64,000 bases of DNA from an uncultured Winogradskyella sp. (GCF_947496485.1 NZ_CANMCZ010000004.1:248001-312000); one strand, 5' to 3'. Numbered from the stretch's first letter, positions 20,401 through 26,832 are shown. Translations and numbers: made by a program. The notes: generated by a model not told the origin, from the letters alone.

Positions 20401-21480
20401 TATACTGCTCCTCGTACAAAGACTGAACAAACCGTAAGTGAAATTTGGTGCAAAAGTTTAAATAAGGAAAAAATAGATATACATAGCGACTTTTTTGAAC
20501 TAGGTGGACACTCTATAATAGCCGTAAAAGTTATTGCAAGTGTAGAGAATATAATGGGTAAAAAATTACCTTTATCTGCTTTAATGGTGCATCCAACCAT
20601 TGAGAAATTATCAACGTTTATTGATGGAGATATCGAAAAAGAAACATGGAGTTCATTAGTGTCTATAAAAACAGAAGGAAATAAAACTCCACTTTATGTT
20701 GTGCATGGCGCTGGCCATAATATTTTGTTTTTTAATTCTACAGCTAAGCACCTAGATAATAACCAACCAGTTTATGGATTACAATCAAAAGGCTTAAATA
20801 AAAACGACAAGCCTCATGATAAAATTGAGGAGATGGCATCACATTACATATCAGAAATTTTACAAAAAAATCCAGAGGGTCCATATGCATTAGCAGGTTA
20901 TTCTTTTGGTGGTATTGTAGCATATGAGATGGCAAGACAGTTGTTGGCACAAGGTAAAAAGGTTGAAACGGTAGTACTAATTGATACATATGTTTTTCCA
21001 AAATATTATTTTTCAGATGCTTTCAGAAGAAAATGTGCGAATGTATTTTATACTATAGGTAAAGTATATTTTGCAGTTAAAAATATGTTTAGCAGTGTAA
21101 AGAATTTTAAAACAAGAATAGATATTTTTATGACAATTGCTCGGAATTTATTTTTAAGAGTTACAAAAAGCAATAATAACAATAGAACAATATCTGATAC
21201 TGAATTATTAGATTTATATGAGTTAGACAGAAATCAAGATATTGCACTAAATCAATATACAATAACTCCAGATAATGTTGAGATAGATCTGTTAGTTGCA
21301 GATGATAATGTCTATTTTAAACATGACGCCAAAAATTTTGGCTGGAAAAACATAGCCCTTGGTGGAATTACCAGGCATATGATTCCTGGTAATCATGCCA
21401 AAATGTTTACAAGTCCAAATGATGAAAAATTGGCGAGTATTTTACAAAACATATTAGATACTAATAATAATCCACTTTAA
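17473..21480 (+). CDS. Non-ribosomal peptide synthetase C-A-PCP-TE with glycine-type A domain
   Basis: A 1335-residue terminal module. The condensation domain (about 20-450) has the catalytic HHIIFDG (158-164). The adenylation domain (475-970) shows YTSGSTGKPKG, YGPTE and NGKVDRK (K958). The carrier has GGHS (S1014). The thioesterase (about 1070-1330) has GYSFGG (S1144) and a late NHAKM histidine (H1308). By-eye alignment to GrsA gives pocket residues D-I-L-Q-L-G-M-I-W-K, one position away from the well-known glycine code DILQLGLIWK. The gene follows the hybrid synthase by 48 bases. It should join the beta-amino intermediate to glycine and release the product by hydrolysis or cyclisation. The terminal region between TE motifs (about 1170-1240) is Lys/Asn-rich, as expected of a lid insertion. 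Confidence 0.95.
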   Translation: MNESIDIIENNKAFNPFSGHEIERITHTIPSQTEIWLACKIGEDDANRAYNESFSLVLTGQLHKQALGDAIQELIQRHESLRATFSADGRFMTVFKTFSLEPHYSDISINLSNEKDRILKNYLLDEVNHVFDLVKGPLLKISLIKVAEEEHHLIVTAHHIIFDGWSAGILLEELGSLYSSKIDNSLLSLPRAESFISYTDNQFKYLQSDVYEATEQFWLKKFESSVPQLSLPTDFPRPALRTFKSGRLDFLLNKNLVSDLKKVGIKAGSSFVTTLMTAFEVFLYSQTDQQDLVIGLPTSGQSASGMTQLIGHCVNLLPLRSKIPVNTSFNTYLKERKSALFDAYEHQGLSFGQLLQKLVIARDPSRIPLVPVMFNIDVGKDDKVVFKGLNHRLKGNHKTYGAFEMFLNISGPTDELIIEWSYNSSLFKEETIKKMMVSFEEIIKKIISNPEIIISDLVKADITAYDKLNNTKVDYPQYALHELIAKKAQEYSNKQAIKFEDKEISFEQFNQQVNQLANQFHEIGVSSGDVIGVVLPRSIELVVTLVAIMQCGAAYLPLDPSYPQNRLEYMLEDSQASFIITSKATSLHLVTNADQLDLEELFSKLYEYTTKPLTLKVSNEALAYLLYTSGSTGKPKGVAITHKNLVNFLYSMLEKPGIGESDKLLSITTISFDISGLELYIPLLSGASLVLANDETAKDGRIILDVIKREGITMIQATPTTWQMMLDLGWKTPLPITALCGGEALPISLAKQLVTKVDALWNMYGPTETTIWSSVKQVLRDDKIVTIGKPIANTQFYILNDQKILMEPGKTGEIIIGGDGVSNGYLNRQDLTNEKFINNPFNSDIETKLYRTGDLGQLLPSGELLCLGRIDQQVKVRGHRIELEEIEESLDTLDGIQHALVVVKDDNLISFVISDTLNDLYKEQIDLWKEELTKQLPAHMIPHEFHLISEFPTTLNGKVDRKALLNNSRKQSQIADYTAPRTKTEQTVSEIWCKSLNKEKIDIHSDFFELGGHSIIAVKVIASVENIMGKKLPLSALMVHPTIEKLSTFIDGDIEKETWSSLVSIKTEGNKTPLYVVHGAGHNILFFNSTAKHLDNNQPVYGLQSKGLNKNDKPHDKIEEMASHYISEILQKNPEGPYALAGYSFGGIVAYEMARQLLAQGKKVETVVLIDTYVFPKYYFSDAFRRKCANVFYTIGKVYFAVKNMFSSVKNFKTRIDIFMTIARNLFLRVTKSNNNNRTISDTELLDLYELDRNQDIALNQYTITPDNVEIDLLVADDNVYFKHDAKNFGWKNIALGGITRHMIPGNHAKMFTSPNDEKLASILQNILDTNNNPL

Positions 21481-21639
21481 TACCAATGCCGCTGCCGAAG
21501 CTGTAAGTGGTAAAACATTCAATTAATACAAAGTTTTAGTTTGTAATCTTCCAACTTCTGCGGAATAATTAATGTTATTAAGCAATATAGATAAACTTTA
21601 AACTTAGTCATTAGCAACAAATTTCAATTATATTACATG

Positions 21640-21670
21640 GCATTCTTCAGTTATGTAGAATGCGTTTTTA
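21640..21670 (+). terminator. Hairpin terminator directly abutting a regulon operator
   Basis: A perfect 7-bp stem GCATTCT/AGAATGC with a 10-base loop, followed by GTTTTTA. It probably ends the NRPS transcript. It runs straight into the palindrome at 21672, an arrangement repeated three more times in this region. Confidence 0.75.
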
Positions 21671-21671
21671 T

Positions 21672-21715
21672 GTAACAAAGGTTACGAATGAGTAAGGTCC
21701 ATTTAGCTAATTTTG
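21672..21715 (+). promoter_or_regulatory. Regulon promoter 1: operator plus -7 box for the rhodanese gene
   Basis: The palindrome GTAACAAAGGTTAC (21672-21685) is centred 36.5 bases before the last base of a consensus -7 box TAATTTTG (21708-21715). Transcription would start near 21720, about 30 bases before the rhodanese ATG. The operator sits where a class II activator binds. Confidence 0.85.
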
Positions 21716-21751
21716 TATTTCTAATAATTAACAATAAAGCACATTAATCTT

Positions 21752-22093
21752 ATGTCATTTTTATCAGTATTATTTGGGTCTAATACGCAACAAAATAGTT
21801 CTGTTAGAGTACTTTCAGCAGAAGAGTTTAAAACTCATATTGAAAATAAAAACGTTCAGTTAATCGACGTTAGAACACCAAGAGAATTTAAATCTGGCCA
21901 TATTAAAGGTGCAAAGAATATTGATGCATTTTCAGGAAACTTCAATGTTGAGTTTAATAAATTAAATAAAGAAAAAGCGGTCTTTGTGTATTGCAGAAGC
22001 GGCAGTAGAAGCAGGCAATCAGCCAATAAATTAGCACGAATGGGGTTCACAGAAATCTATGATTTAAAAGGTGGTATATTAAGATATAGTTAA
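21752..22093 (+). CDS. Single-domain rhodanese sulfurtransferase
   Basis: A 113-residue protein made of one rhodanese domain with the active-site loop CRSGSR (C81) and the IDVRTPREF signature before it. Such proteins carry sulfane sulfur as a cysteine persulfide and hand it to acceptors such as thiols or TusE/DsrE proteins. There is no signal peptide, so it is cytoplasmic. It is the first gene after regulon promoter 1 and is followed after 79 bases by the cytochrome c gene, probably on the same transcript. The shared operator with the SQR-TusE-DsrE2 operon suggests a role in the same sulfur relay. Confidence 0.92.
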   Translation: MSFLSVLFGSNTQQNSSVRVLSAEEFKTHIENKNVQLIDVRTPREFKSGHIKGAKNIDAFSGNFNVEFNKLNKEKAVFVYCRSGSRSRQSANKLARMGFTEIYDLKGGILRYS

Positions 22094-22172
22094 TAGATAG
22101 AGAAAATAAGTTGTGGCAATATGGTTAATATTAACAAAATGGAGTATTGGTAAGCTTTCAAAATAATTAGAT

Positions 22173-22661
22173 ATGAAAAAAATAGTATTACTAGTGTTAT
22201 TAACAATTTTATATTATAGTTGCAATAACTCCAAAAGCAAAGATTATTCTGCTTTTGAAAAACAAATGGAAGTCAACGATCATCCTGGGAAAAAATTAAT
22301 GGAAACTAACTGTTATACGTGTCATAGTCCAATGGGAAGTCATGATGATAGAATTGGACCACCAATGGTTGCTATAAAAAAGCATTATATTAATAGTGAA
22401 ACTTCTAAAGAAGAATTTATTGCTTCTATACAAGCTTGGATTAAAAACCCAAATGCAGAAGACGCGAAAATGTTTGGAGCAGTAAAACGTTTTGGAGTGA
22501 TGCCAAAACAACCTTTCCCAGAGGAAACCATTGAACAGATTGCTGATTATATGTATGATTACAAAATTGACCAACCAGAATGGTTTGAAGATCATTTTAA
22601 AGAGGAAAAAGGAAAGCGTAAAGGAAAAGGCATGGGCCATGGCAAAATGAAAGGTATATAA
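22173..22661 (+). CDS. Cytochrome c-type lipoprotein (single CxxCH)
   Basis: A 162-residue protein with a lipoprotein leader (lipobox around LYYSC, C17) and one haem c site CYTCH (C47-H51). A later Met in the RFGVMPKQPF segment is a fitting axial ligand. The C-terminus is Lys/Gly/His-rich. It would be anchored facing the periplasm and carry one electron. No dedicated promoter of the regulon type was found. The palindrome GTTAATATTAAC at 22124 has no -7 box at the regulon spacing. It is therefore probably read from the rhodanese promoter. Confidence 0.85.
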   Translation: MKKIVLLVLLTILYYSCNNSKSKDYSAFEKQMEVNDHPGKKLMETNCYTCHSPMGSHDDRIGPPMVAIKKHYINSETSKEEFIASIQAWIKNPNAEDAKMFGAVKRFGVMPKQPFPEETIEQIADYMYDYKIDQPEWFEDHFKEEKGKRKGKGMGHGKMKGI

Positions 22662-22736
22662 AAGCAGCATAAGCAAGCTAATTTTTAAGAATTACCATCT
22701 AGAGCATTGCTTAGAATAGAATAAATAAAGGCATAT

Positions 22737-23033
22737 ATGAGCAAATTTTCAGAATTAATAAACCAAGACAAACCCGTGCTTGTAGATTTTTTTGCAGATT
22801 GGTGTGGACCATGTAAAATGTTAAGTCCTATATTAAAACAAGTCAAAGAATCTATGGGTGAAGGCATCAGTATCATAAAAATTGATGTGGATAAAAATCA
22901 GGCTTTGGCATCAAAATACCAAGTTAGAGGTGTGCCAACAATGCTGTTGTTTAAAAATGGTAAACAAGTTTGGAGACAATCTGGTGTACTGCAAAAAGAA
23001 GATATCATAAATGTTATAAAATCTTCTAACTAG
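22737..23033 (+). CDS. trxA: Thioredoxin
   Basis: A 98-residue thioredoxin with the canonical WCGPC active site (C23, C26), the cis-proline segment RGVPTMLLF and no signal peptide. It follows the cytochrome c gene after 75 bases. Thioredoxins reduce protein disulfides and also persulfides, which would fit the sulfur genes around it. A housekeeping role cannot be excluded, because flavobacteria usually carry several thioredoxins. Confidence 0.92.
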   Translation: MSKFSELINQDKPVLVDFFADWCGPCKMLSPILKQVKESMGEGISIIKIDVDKNQALASKYQVRGVPTMLLFKNGKQVWRQSGVLQKEDIINVIKSSN

Positions 23034-23066
23034 TTTCATAAAGAAAAATCGACAATTTTTTCGTTA

Positions 23067-23110
23067 ATGACAAATGTCATGTTCCATAAAAAATTAAGTA
23101 GCTACTTTTA
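23067..23110 (+). promoter_or_regulatory. Regulon promoter 2: operator plus -7 box for a small membrane protein
   Basis: The palindrome ATGACAAATGTCAT (23067-23080) is a perfect inverted repeat. Its centre lies 36.5 bases from the end of the -7 box TACTTTTA (23103-23110), the same spacing as at the other eight sites. Confidence 0.85.
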
Positions 23111-23134
23111 TAATCTGTAAAAATAAACACAAAT

Positions 23135-23305
23135 ATGTTAAACCTATTAATAGCATTATACAGTTGGACTAACGGAGTAATAATGATAGCAATATTTGCA
23201 TTAGTTTGTATTACTTTAGTTGGTATACTAATTAATTTCATGTCCAAAGGGAAGAACAAAGACGCGTCTAACAATCTTAATAAAGATGGGAGCTCAGAGT
23301 ATTAA
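23135..23305 (+). CDS. Small single-pass membrane protein (56 residues)
   Basis: This gene is supported by a dedicated regulon promoter about 25 bases upstream and a terminator about 28 bases downstream, so it forms a complete one-gene unit. The product starts MLNLLIALYSWTNG, has one hydrophobic segment (about residues 14-37) and a short charged tail rich in Lys, Asn and Ser. There are no His pairs or cysteine motifs apart from one Cys inside the membrane segment. I do not recognise the family. Small membrane proteins of this size often adjust a larger membrane complex, but nothing here names the partner. Confidence 0.75.
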   Translation: MLNLLIALYSWTNGVIMIAIFALVCITLVGILINFMSKGKNKDASNNLNKDGSSEY

Positions 23306-23333
23306 TTAAAAACTAATTATAAATTTAGAGAGA

Positions 23334-23364
23334 GGGTGGTCCATAATTAACTACCCTTTTTTTA
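23334..23364 (+). terminator. Rho-independent terminator after the 56-residue gene
   Basis: A 7-bp stem GGGTGGT/ACTACCC (one G-U pair) with a 9-base loop and seven or more T residues. Confidence 0.85.
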
Positions 23365-23435
23365 TACAATCCAGATTACACTTTATTCAAAATTATACTA
23401 CAATGATTTAAGTTGATTATATAACGCTACTTCAA

Positions 23436-23479
23436 CTGACATCTATCATTTTATATTATATAATCTTAAGTTAGTTTTG
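23436..23479 (+). promoter_or_regulatory. Regulon promoter 3: operator plus -7 box with no gene behind it
   Basis: The near-palindrome CTGACATCTATCAT (23436-23449) lies at the invariant 36.5-base spacing from a consensus -7 box TAGTTTTG (23472-23479). No gene of usual size follows before the hairpin terminator at 23597-23632. Confidence 0.8.
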
Positions 23480-23485
23480 TTATAA

Positions 23486-23633
23486 TCTAGTAGATATTTG
23501 TCTTAGGAATATCAAAATAATAACTATTGTTATTTCTAGTGGACATAGGAAACTAAAAAGTAAACTGATGTGGTTATCAGTTTTTGGTTGGTTAGTAAAA
23601 AGGCATTTATAAGTAATTATAAGTGCCTTTTTC
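23486..23633 (+). ncRNA. Candidate regulon-controlled small RNA (about 147 nt)
   Basis: The span runs from the start site predicted by regulon promoter 3 to a strong terminator. That terminator has the stem AAAAAGGCA (23597-23605) and TGCCTTTTT (23624-23632), extended inward by TTATA/TATAA. No open frame with a family signature lies inside. A 14-codon frame at 23568 (MWLSVFGWLVKRHL) is possible, with AGGA upstream, but it runs into the terminator hairpin. The transcript is predicted and was not observed. Confidence 0.55.
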
Positions 23634-23635
23634 AT

Positions 23636-23649
23636 GTAACAAATGTTAC
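23636..23649 (+). promoter_or_regulatory. Accessory regulon operator directly after the sRNA terminator
   Basis: GTAACAAATGTTAC is a palindrome of the same class as the other operators, but without a -7 box at the standard spacing. It lies 39 bp upstream of the operator of promoter 4 and may be a second, upstream site for the same promoter. Confidence 0.6.
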
Positions 23650-23674
23650 ATAACTTATTGATTAACAATATCTA

Positions 23675-23718
23675 CTGATATATATCAGTGTGCAAAATTA
23701 CAGACTTCAATACTTTCA
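23675..23718 (+). promoter_or_regulatory. Regulon promoter 4: operator plus -7 box for the DUF6799 gene
   Basis: The perfect palindrome CTGATATATATCAG (23675-23688) is centred 36.5 bases before the end of TACTTTCA (23711-23718), a one-mismatch -7 box. The gene starts 18 bases after the box. Confidence 0.82.
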
Positions 23719-23735
23719 TATAATTATTAATTAAA

Positions 23736-24422
23736 ATGATAAAAATGAAAAAAATATTGATTTTTATAGCTTTCGTTGTTTTTGGAACAACAGCTATAGT
23801 AGCACAAGAAAGAGATCAAGATAGAATTCAAGATCAAGACCGTACCAAACTTGTAATGGTAAATGGAGAAATGTTAGAAGTTAGAGAGCGTGCGCATAAG
23901 AGATTGCAAAAGAAACAAGAGCTTAACGATGGAACTATCGTAAGTTCAGATGGAACTTATATAACTAGAGCTCAAGAACGTTTGCGTTTAAAAGATGGAC
24001 AATGTTTAGATATGGATGGTGTAATGTATCGAAATGAATACCAATATAGATACAAAATACAACAAGAAAACAAAGGCTTAACTCAAGCTCAAATTCAGGA
24101 AAGAAACCAACACAGAGTTCATTATATGCTGGTTGGTGGTGAAATGTTCCAAATAAGAACTCAATCTCAAAACAGATTGGAACAACAACACAAACTTAAT
24201 GATGGAACTGTTGTAAATCCTGATGGAACTTACCAAGCAAGAAATCGTAAACAATTACAACTAAAAGATGGTGAATGTCTTAATATGGATGGTGAAATGT
24301 TTAAGAACACATACCAACACAGAAAAAAGGTTGCAAAAAACAAATTGACTAAGAAAAAAGTTCAAAAAAAGACTGGAATTCTGAAAAAGTCATCTAAAAA
24401 AGGGGCAAAAAAAAGTTCATAA
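23736..24422 (+). CDS. Secreted protein with two DUF6799-type repeats
   Basis: A 228-residue protein with a signal peptide (about residues 1-24, ending AIVAQ). Two homologous units follow, about residues 45-95 and 135-185. Each reads LNDGT-(I/V)-V, then DGTY, then LKDG-(Q/E)-CL-(D/N)-MDG, typical of DUF6799. The tail after residue 195 is strongly basic (Lys-rich). The product is probably periplasmic; its function is unknown. An alternative start lies three codons in (MKKILIF), nine bases later. The gene has its own regulon promoter, with two operators in tandem, and is followed by an outer-membrane-like gene. Confidence 0.75.
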   Translation: MIKMKKILIFIAFVVFGTTAIVAQERDQDRIQDQDRTKLVMVNGEMLEVRERAHKRLQKKQELNDGTIVSSDGTYITRAQERLRLKDGQCLDMDGVMYRNEYQYRYKIQQENKGLTQAQIQERNQHRVHYMLVGGEMFQIRTQSQNRLEQQHKLNDGTVVNPDGTYQARNRKQLQLKDGECLNMDGEMFKNTYQHRKKVAKNKLTKKKVQKKTGILKKSSKKGAKKSS

Positions 24423-24495
24423 CGGGTTAATGAAATAGGGGGATTTTCAATTAAAATAGGGAGTTCCCTTATTTAAGAGCCAAAAATCTAATATC

Positions 24496-25380
24496 ATGTC
24501 TCGCTTTAATTATCGACTTATAATGTTTATAGCTGTGTCTTTCTTTAGCAATTCACTGATGTCTCAAGATGAAGAGCCAAAAAATACAGCCAAAAAAATA
24601 TCTGATTCATCTTTCGTAGCCTTAAGCTTAAATTATATCAGTGATGCGATTTTTATGGGCAGAAGAGATTCAATTTCGGCACCTTATCTATATTCAACGT
24701 TGATGTATCATTATAAATCTGGATTCTATGCTAGTGGTGCAGTATCATATCTAACAAGAGCTAATGAAGGTAGAGTCGATTTATTTTTATTAACTGGAGG
24801 GTTCGACTTTACGATAAAAAAATTAAATGGTGATCTCTCTTTTACAACGTATTTTTTTAATGAAGATAGCTATAACGTAATTTCTGAGGTATCAACAGAT
24901 TTTACTGCACTTTTAGAATATGATTTTAATTTGATAAACCTAGGGTTGTCAGCGAGTTCATATTTTAGTAATGACAGTAATTCAGACTTTTTCTTATCTT
25001 CAGAAGTAAGTCATGATTTTATAACTAATGATAACAAATTTCAATTTTCACCGACTATTGGAATGTCCTTTGGTTCACAAAACTTTTACGAACAATATTA
25101 TATAAATAATCGATTTGGTAATGGCAGAGGACAGGGACAAGGAAGTTCTAACACTTTACAATCTACAATGGTCGAACTTACAGAAAGCGAAAGGTTTAAT
25201 CTTATGGCAATTGAGATGAGTTTACCAATTTGGTATATACATAAATCATTTGGTGCTGTTATTGTTCCAAGTTATGTTATTCCACAAAATGGAGCAACGC
25301 TTAGTTTTAATGACGAGTTGGTTGAAGAAGATTTAGATAACACATTCTATTTTATTGTCGGGATAACTTATATGTTTTAA
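24496..25380 (+). CDS. Outer-membrane beta-barrel-like protein of unknown function
   Basis: A 294-residue protein with a signal peptide (about 1-23, ending NSLMSQ) and many alternating-hydrophobic short strands ending in the aromatic FYFIVGITYMF, as expected of an outer-membrane beta-barrel. A Gly/Gln-rich loop (GNGRGQGQGS) lies around residue 212. I do not recognise a specific family. It follows the DUF6799 gene after 73 bases on the same strand with no good terminator between them, so the two are probably co-transcribed. Transport of a small compound is possible but not shown. Confidence 0.65.
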   Translation: MSRFNYRLIMFIAVSFFSNSLMSQDEEPKNTAKKISDSSFVALSLNYISDAIFMGRRDSISAPYLYSTLMYHYKSGFYASGAVSYLTRANEGRVDLFLLTGGFDFTIKKLNGDLSFTTYFFNEDSYNVISEVSTDFTALLEYDFNLINLGLSASSYFSNDSNSDFFLSSEVSHDFITNDNKFQFSPTIGMSFGSQNFYEQYYINNRFGNGRGQGQGSSNTLQSTMVELTESERFNLMAIEMSLPIWYIHKSFGAVIVPSYVIPQNGATLSFNDELVEEDLDNTFYFIVGITYMF

Positions 25381-25424
25381 AAACATAGCAGTTAATTATT
25401 TACTAGCTGCTTTTAATTGGTTGG

Positions 25425-25457
25425 AAAGGCATTTACAAGACATTATTAATGCTTTTT
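25425..25457 (+). terminator. Hairpin terminator next to regulon promoter 5
   Basis: The stem AAAGGCATT/AATGCTTTT (one G-U pair) is followed by TTTTT. A weaker hairpin (AGCAG/CTGCT near 25387-25411) precedes it. It lies five bases before the palindrome at 25463 and resembles the sRNA terminator-operator block at 23585-23649. Confidence 0.7.
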
Positions 25458-25462
25458 CATAT

Positions 25463-25506
25463 GTAACTTTAGTTACTGATAACCTCTATTTTATTAACTA
25501 AATTTA
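25463..25506 (+). promoter_or_regulatory. Regulon promoter 5: operator plus -7 box for the DUF2202 gene
   Basis: The near-palindrome GTAACTTTAGTTAC (25463-25476; GTAAC/GTTAC half-sites) lies at the 36.5-base spacing from the -7 box TAAATTTA (25499-25506). The gene starts 25 bases after the box. Confidence 0.82.
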
Positions 25507-25530
25507 TTTGTAAATTAAAATTTTAATAAG

Positions 25531-26163
25531 ATGAAAAAGCTACGATTATTTCATGCAATGTCCATTATAATGTTAATTTTTTCAATCATACAATTATCTT
25601 CTTGTAGTGACGATAATGACGATATTATTTATGATGACACAACAAGCCAAGTATTATCCGATGCAGATAAAAGTGCCTTGTTATTTATGCTAGAAGAAGA
25701 AAAATTAGCTAGAGATACGTATTCCTATTTAAGTAATTTATGGTCCATAAATCAATTTGCTAATATTAGAAACAGTGAACAAACACATATGAATTTGGTC
25801 GAAAATTTATTAATTCAAAACAACATTGATTATACTGTACAACCTGTTGGAGTGTTTAATAACCAAGACCTTCAAAATTTTTATGATCAGTTTGTAATTG
25901 ATGGAGCTGTTAGTGTAGCTGAAGCCATGCAAATAGGTGCAACAATTGAGGATTTGGATATTAAAGATTTACAAGATTTTTTGGATGTAACAACACATCT
26001 AGATTTAATAGCTGTATTTGAAACATTACAATGTGGATCTAGAAATCATTTGAGAAGTTTTGTTCTCGGTATTGAGAATGGAGGCCATACTTATGTGCCT
26101 CAATTTATAACCCAAGAAGAATTCAATATAATTATTGCAAGTAGTCAAGAACAATGCAATTGA
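25531..26163 (+). CDS. DUF2202 ferritin-like lipoprotein
   Basis: A 210-residue protein with a lipoprotein leader (LSSC, Cys at about residue 26) and an Asp-rich linker. A four-helix, ferritin-like domain of the DUF2202 type follows: LEEEKLARDTY, EQTHMNLVENLL and the late CGSRNHLRSF. The Glu and His residues spaced on these helices are those expected for a di-metal site. It would sit in the periplasm or at the cell surface. DUF2202 proteins occur in archaea and bacteria without a settled role; oxidative or metal-related duties are guesses. It forms a single-gene unit with its own regulon promoter and terminator. Confidence 0.85.
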   Translation: MKKLRLFHAMSIIMLIFSIIQLSSCSDDNDDIIYDDTTSQVLSDADKSALLFMLEEEKLARDTYSYLSNLWSINQFANIRNSEQTHMNLVENLLIQNNIDYTVQPVGVFNNQDLQNFYDQFVIDGAVSVAEAMQIGATIEDLDIKDLQDFLDVTTHLDLIAVFETLQCGSRNHLRSFVLGIENGGHTYVPQFITQEEFNIIIASSQEQCN

Positions 26164-26181
26164 TTTTGAAATGTCAGTTTT

Positions 26182-26210
26182 AAAGCATCCTTATATGGAT
26201 GCTTTTTTTT
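26182..26210 (+). terminator. Rho-independent terminator of the DUF2202 gene
   Basis: A perfect 9-bp stem AAAGCATCC/GGATGCTTT with a run of T, ending two bases before the next palindrome (26212). Confidence 0.88.
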
Positions 26211-26211
26211 C

Positions 26212-26255
26212 ATAACTAATGTTATTTACTTAGGATTTTTATGAATGCAAAATTG
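26212..26255 (+). promoter_or_regulatory. Regulon-type operator with a weak -7 box leading into a terminator
   Basis: ATAACTAATGTTAT (26212-26225) has the standard half-sites. At the 36.5-base spacing stands CAAAATTG (26248-26255), a poor match to TAnnTTTG. No gene follows before the hairpin at 26271-26294. Confidence 0.5.
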
Positions 26256-26270
26256 ATTAATAGCAAATAG

Positions 26271-26298
26271 AAGCACTCCATAACTTGGGTGCTTTTTT
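26271..26298 (+). terminator. Orphan hairpin terminator between two operators
   Basis: The stem AAGCAC..CCA/TGG..GTGCTT is followed by TTTTTTGC. The preceding gene already has its own terminator at 26182-26210, so this one would end only a short transcript starting near 26262. Confidence 0.7.
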
Positions 26299-26329
26299 GC
26301 TTTAAATAGGACTTCTTAAAACATCTTAT

Positions 26330-26373
26330 CTGATGGATATCATTGCGCTATTTATACATCTCAAGTACTTTTA
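26330..26373 (+). promoter_or_regulatory. Regulon promoter 6: operator plus -7 box for the DUF4405 gene
   Basis: The imperfect palindrome CTGATGGATATCAT (26330-26343) lies 36.5 bases, centre to box end, from TACTTTTA (26366-26373). Confidence 0.78.
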
Positions 26374-26400
26374 ATGGTAATTTAGATAGTATTGAATACA

Positions 26401-26832
26401 ATGAAAAAGTCTGTATTAAATTTTACCATAAATGCCACAATGACGCTATGTATGTCTGCAATTATAGGTATTGGATTTCTTATAAAATACACATTAATCT
26501 CCGGACAAGAACGTTGGGACGTTTATGGCCGTAATGTTGAACTTTATTTGTTAGGAATGGATAGACATCAATGGGGAATGATACATCTCATCTTAGGTTT
26601 AGTTTTATTGGGCTTATTGATAATACACATTTTTTTGCACTGGAAAGTGGTTGTATCTGTCTATAAAAAAATTATTAAAGAACCATTGACCAAAAAAATT
26701 GTAGCGCTGTTTTTTATAGCCCTTTGCACCATTCTTATTTTGGTTCCATTTTTTATTGAGCCAGATGTAGAATCGAGTAAAAAAGAGAGAGGACATAAAG
26801 TAACATTGGTTACACAACCAGGAATTAAGTAA
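26401..26832 (+). CDS. DUF4405 membrane protein, possible b-type cytochrome
   Basis: A 143-residue membrane protein with three hydrophobic segments (about 7-28, 53-77 and 95-115). Histidines placed at the membrane edge in MDRHQWGMIHL and IIHIFLHW are the kind that bind haem b in DUF4405/cytochrome b561-like proteins. The ATG at 26401 was chosen; the open frame has an in-frame TTG nine bases earlier, which is less likely. It is read from regulon promoter 6, and its end is only about 60 bases from the next operon. An electron-transfer role beside the cytochrome c gene is inferred. Confidence 0.8.
   Translation: MKKSVLNFTINATMTLCMSAIIGIGFLIKYTLISGQERWDVYGRNVELYLLGMDRHQWGMIHLILGLVLLGLLIIHIFLHWKVVVSVYKKIIKEPLTKKIVALFFIALCTILILVPFFIEPDVESSKKERGHKVTLVTQPGIK

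Noticed and set aside
22124..22135. Perfect palindrome GTTAATATTAAC upstream of the cytochrome c gene
   Set aside because: It has no -7 box at the 36.5-base position and lacks the spacing of the regulon half-sites; probably chance in AT-rich DNA.
23568..23612. 14-codon frame within the candidate sRNA
   Set aside because: It runs into the terminator hairpin and is too short to support without conservation data; mentioned only as an alternative.
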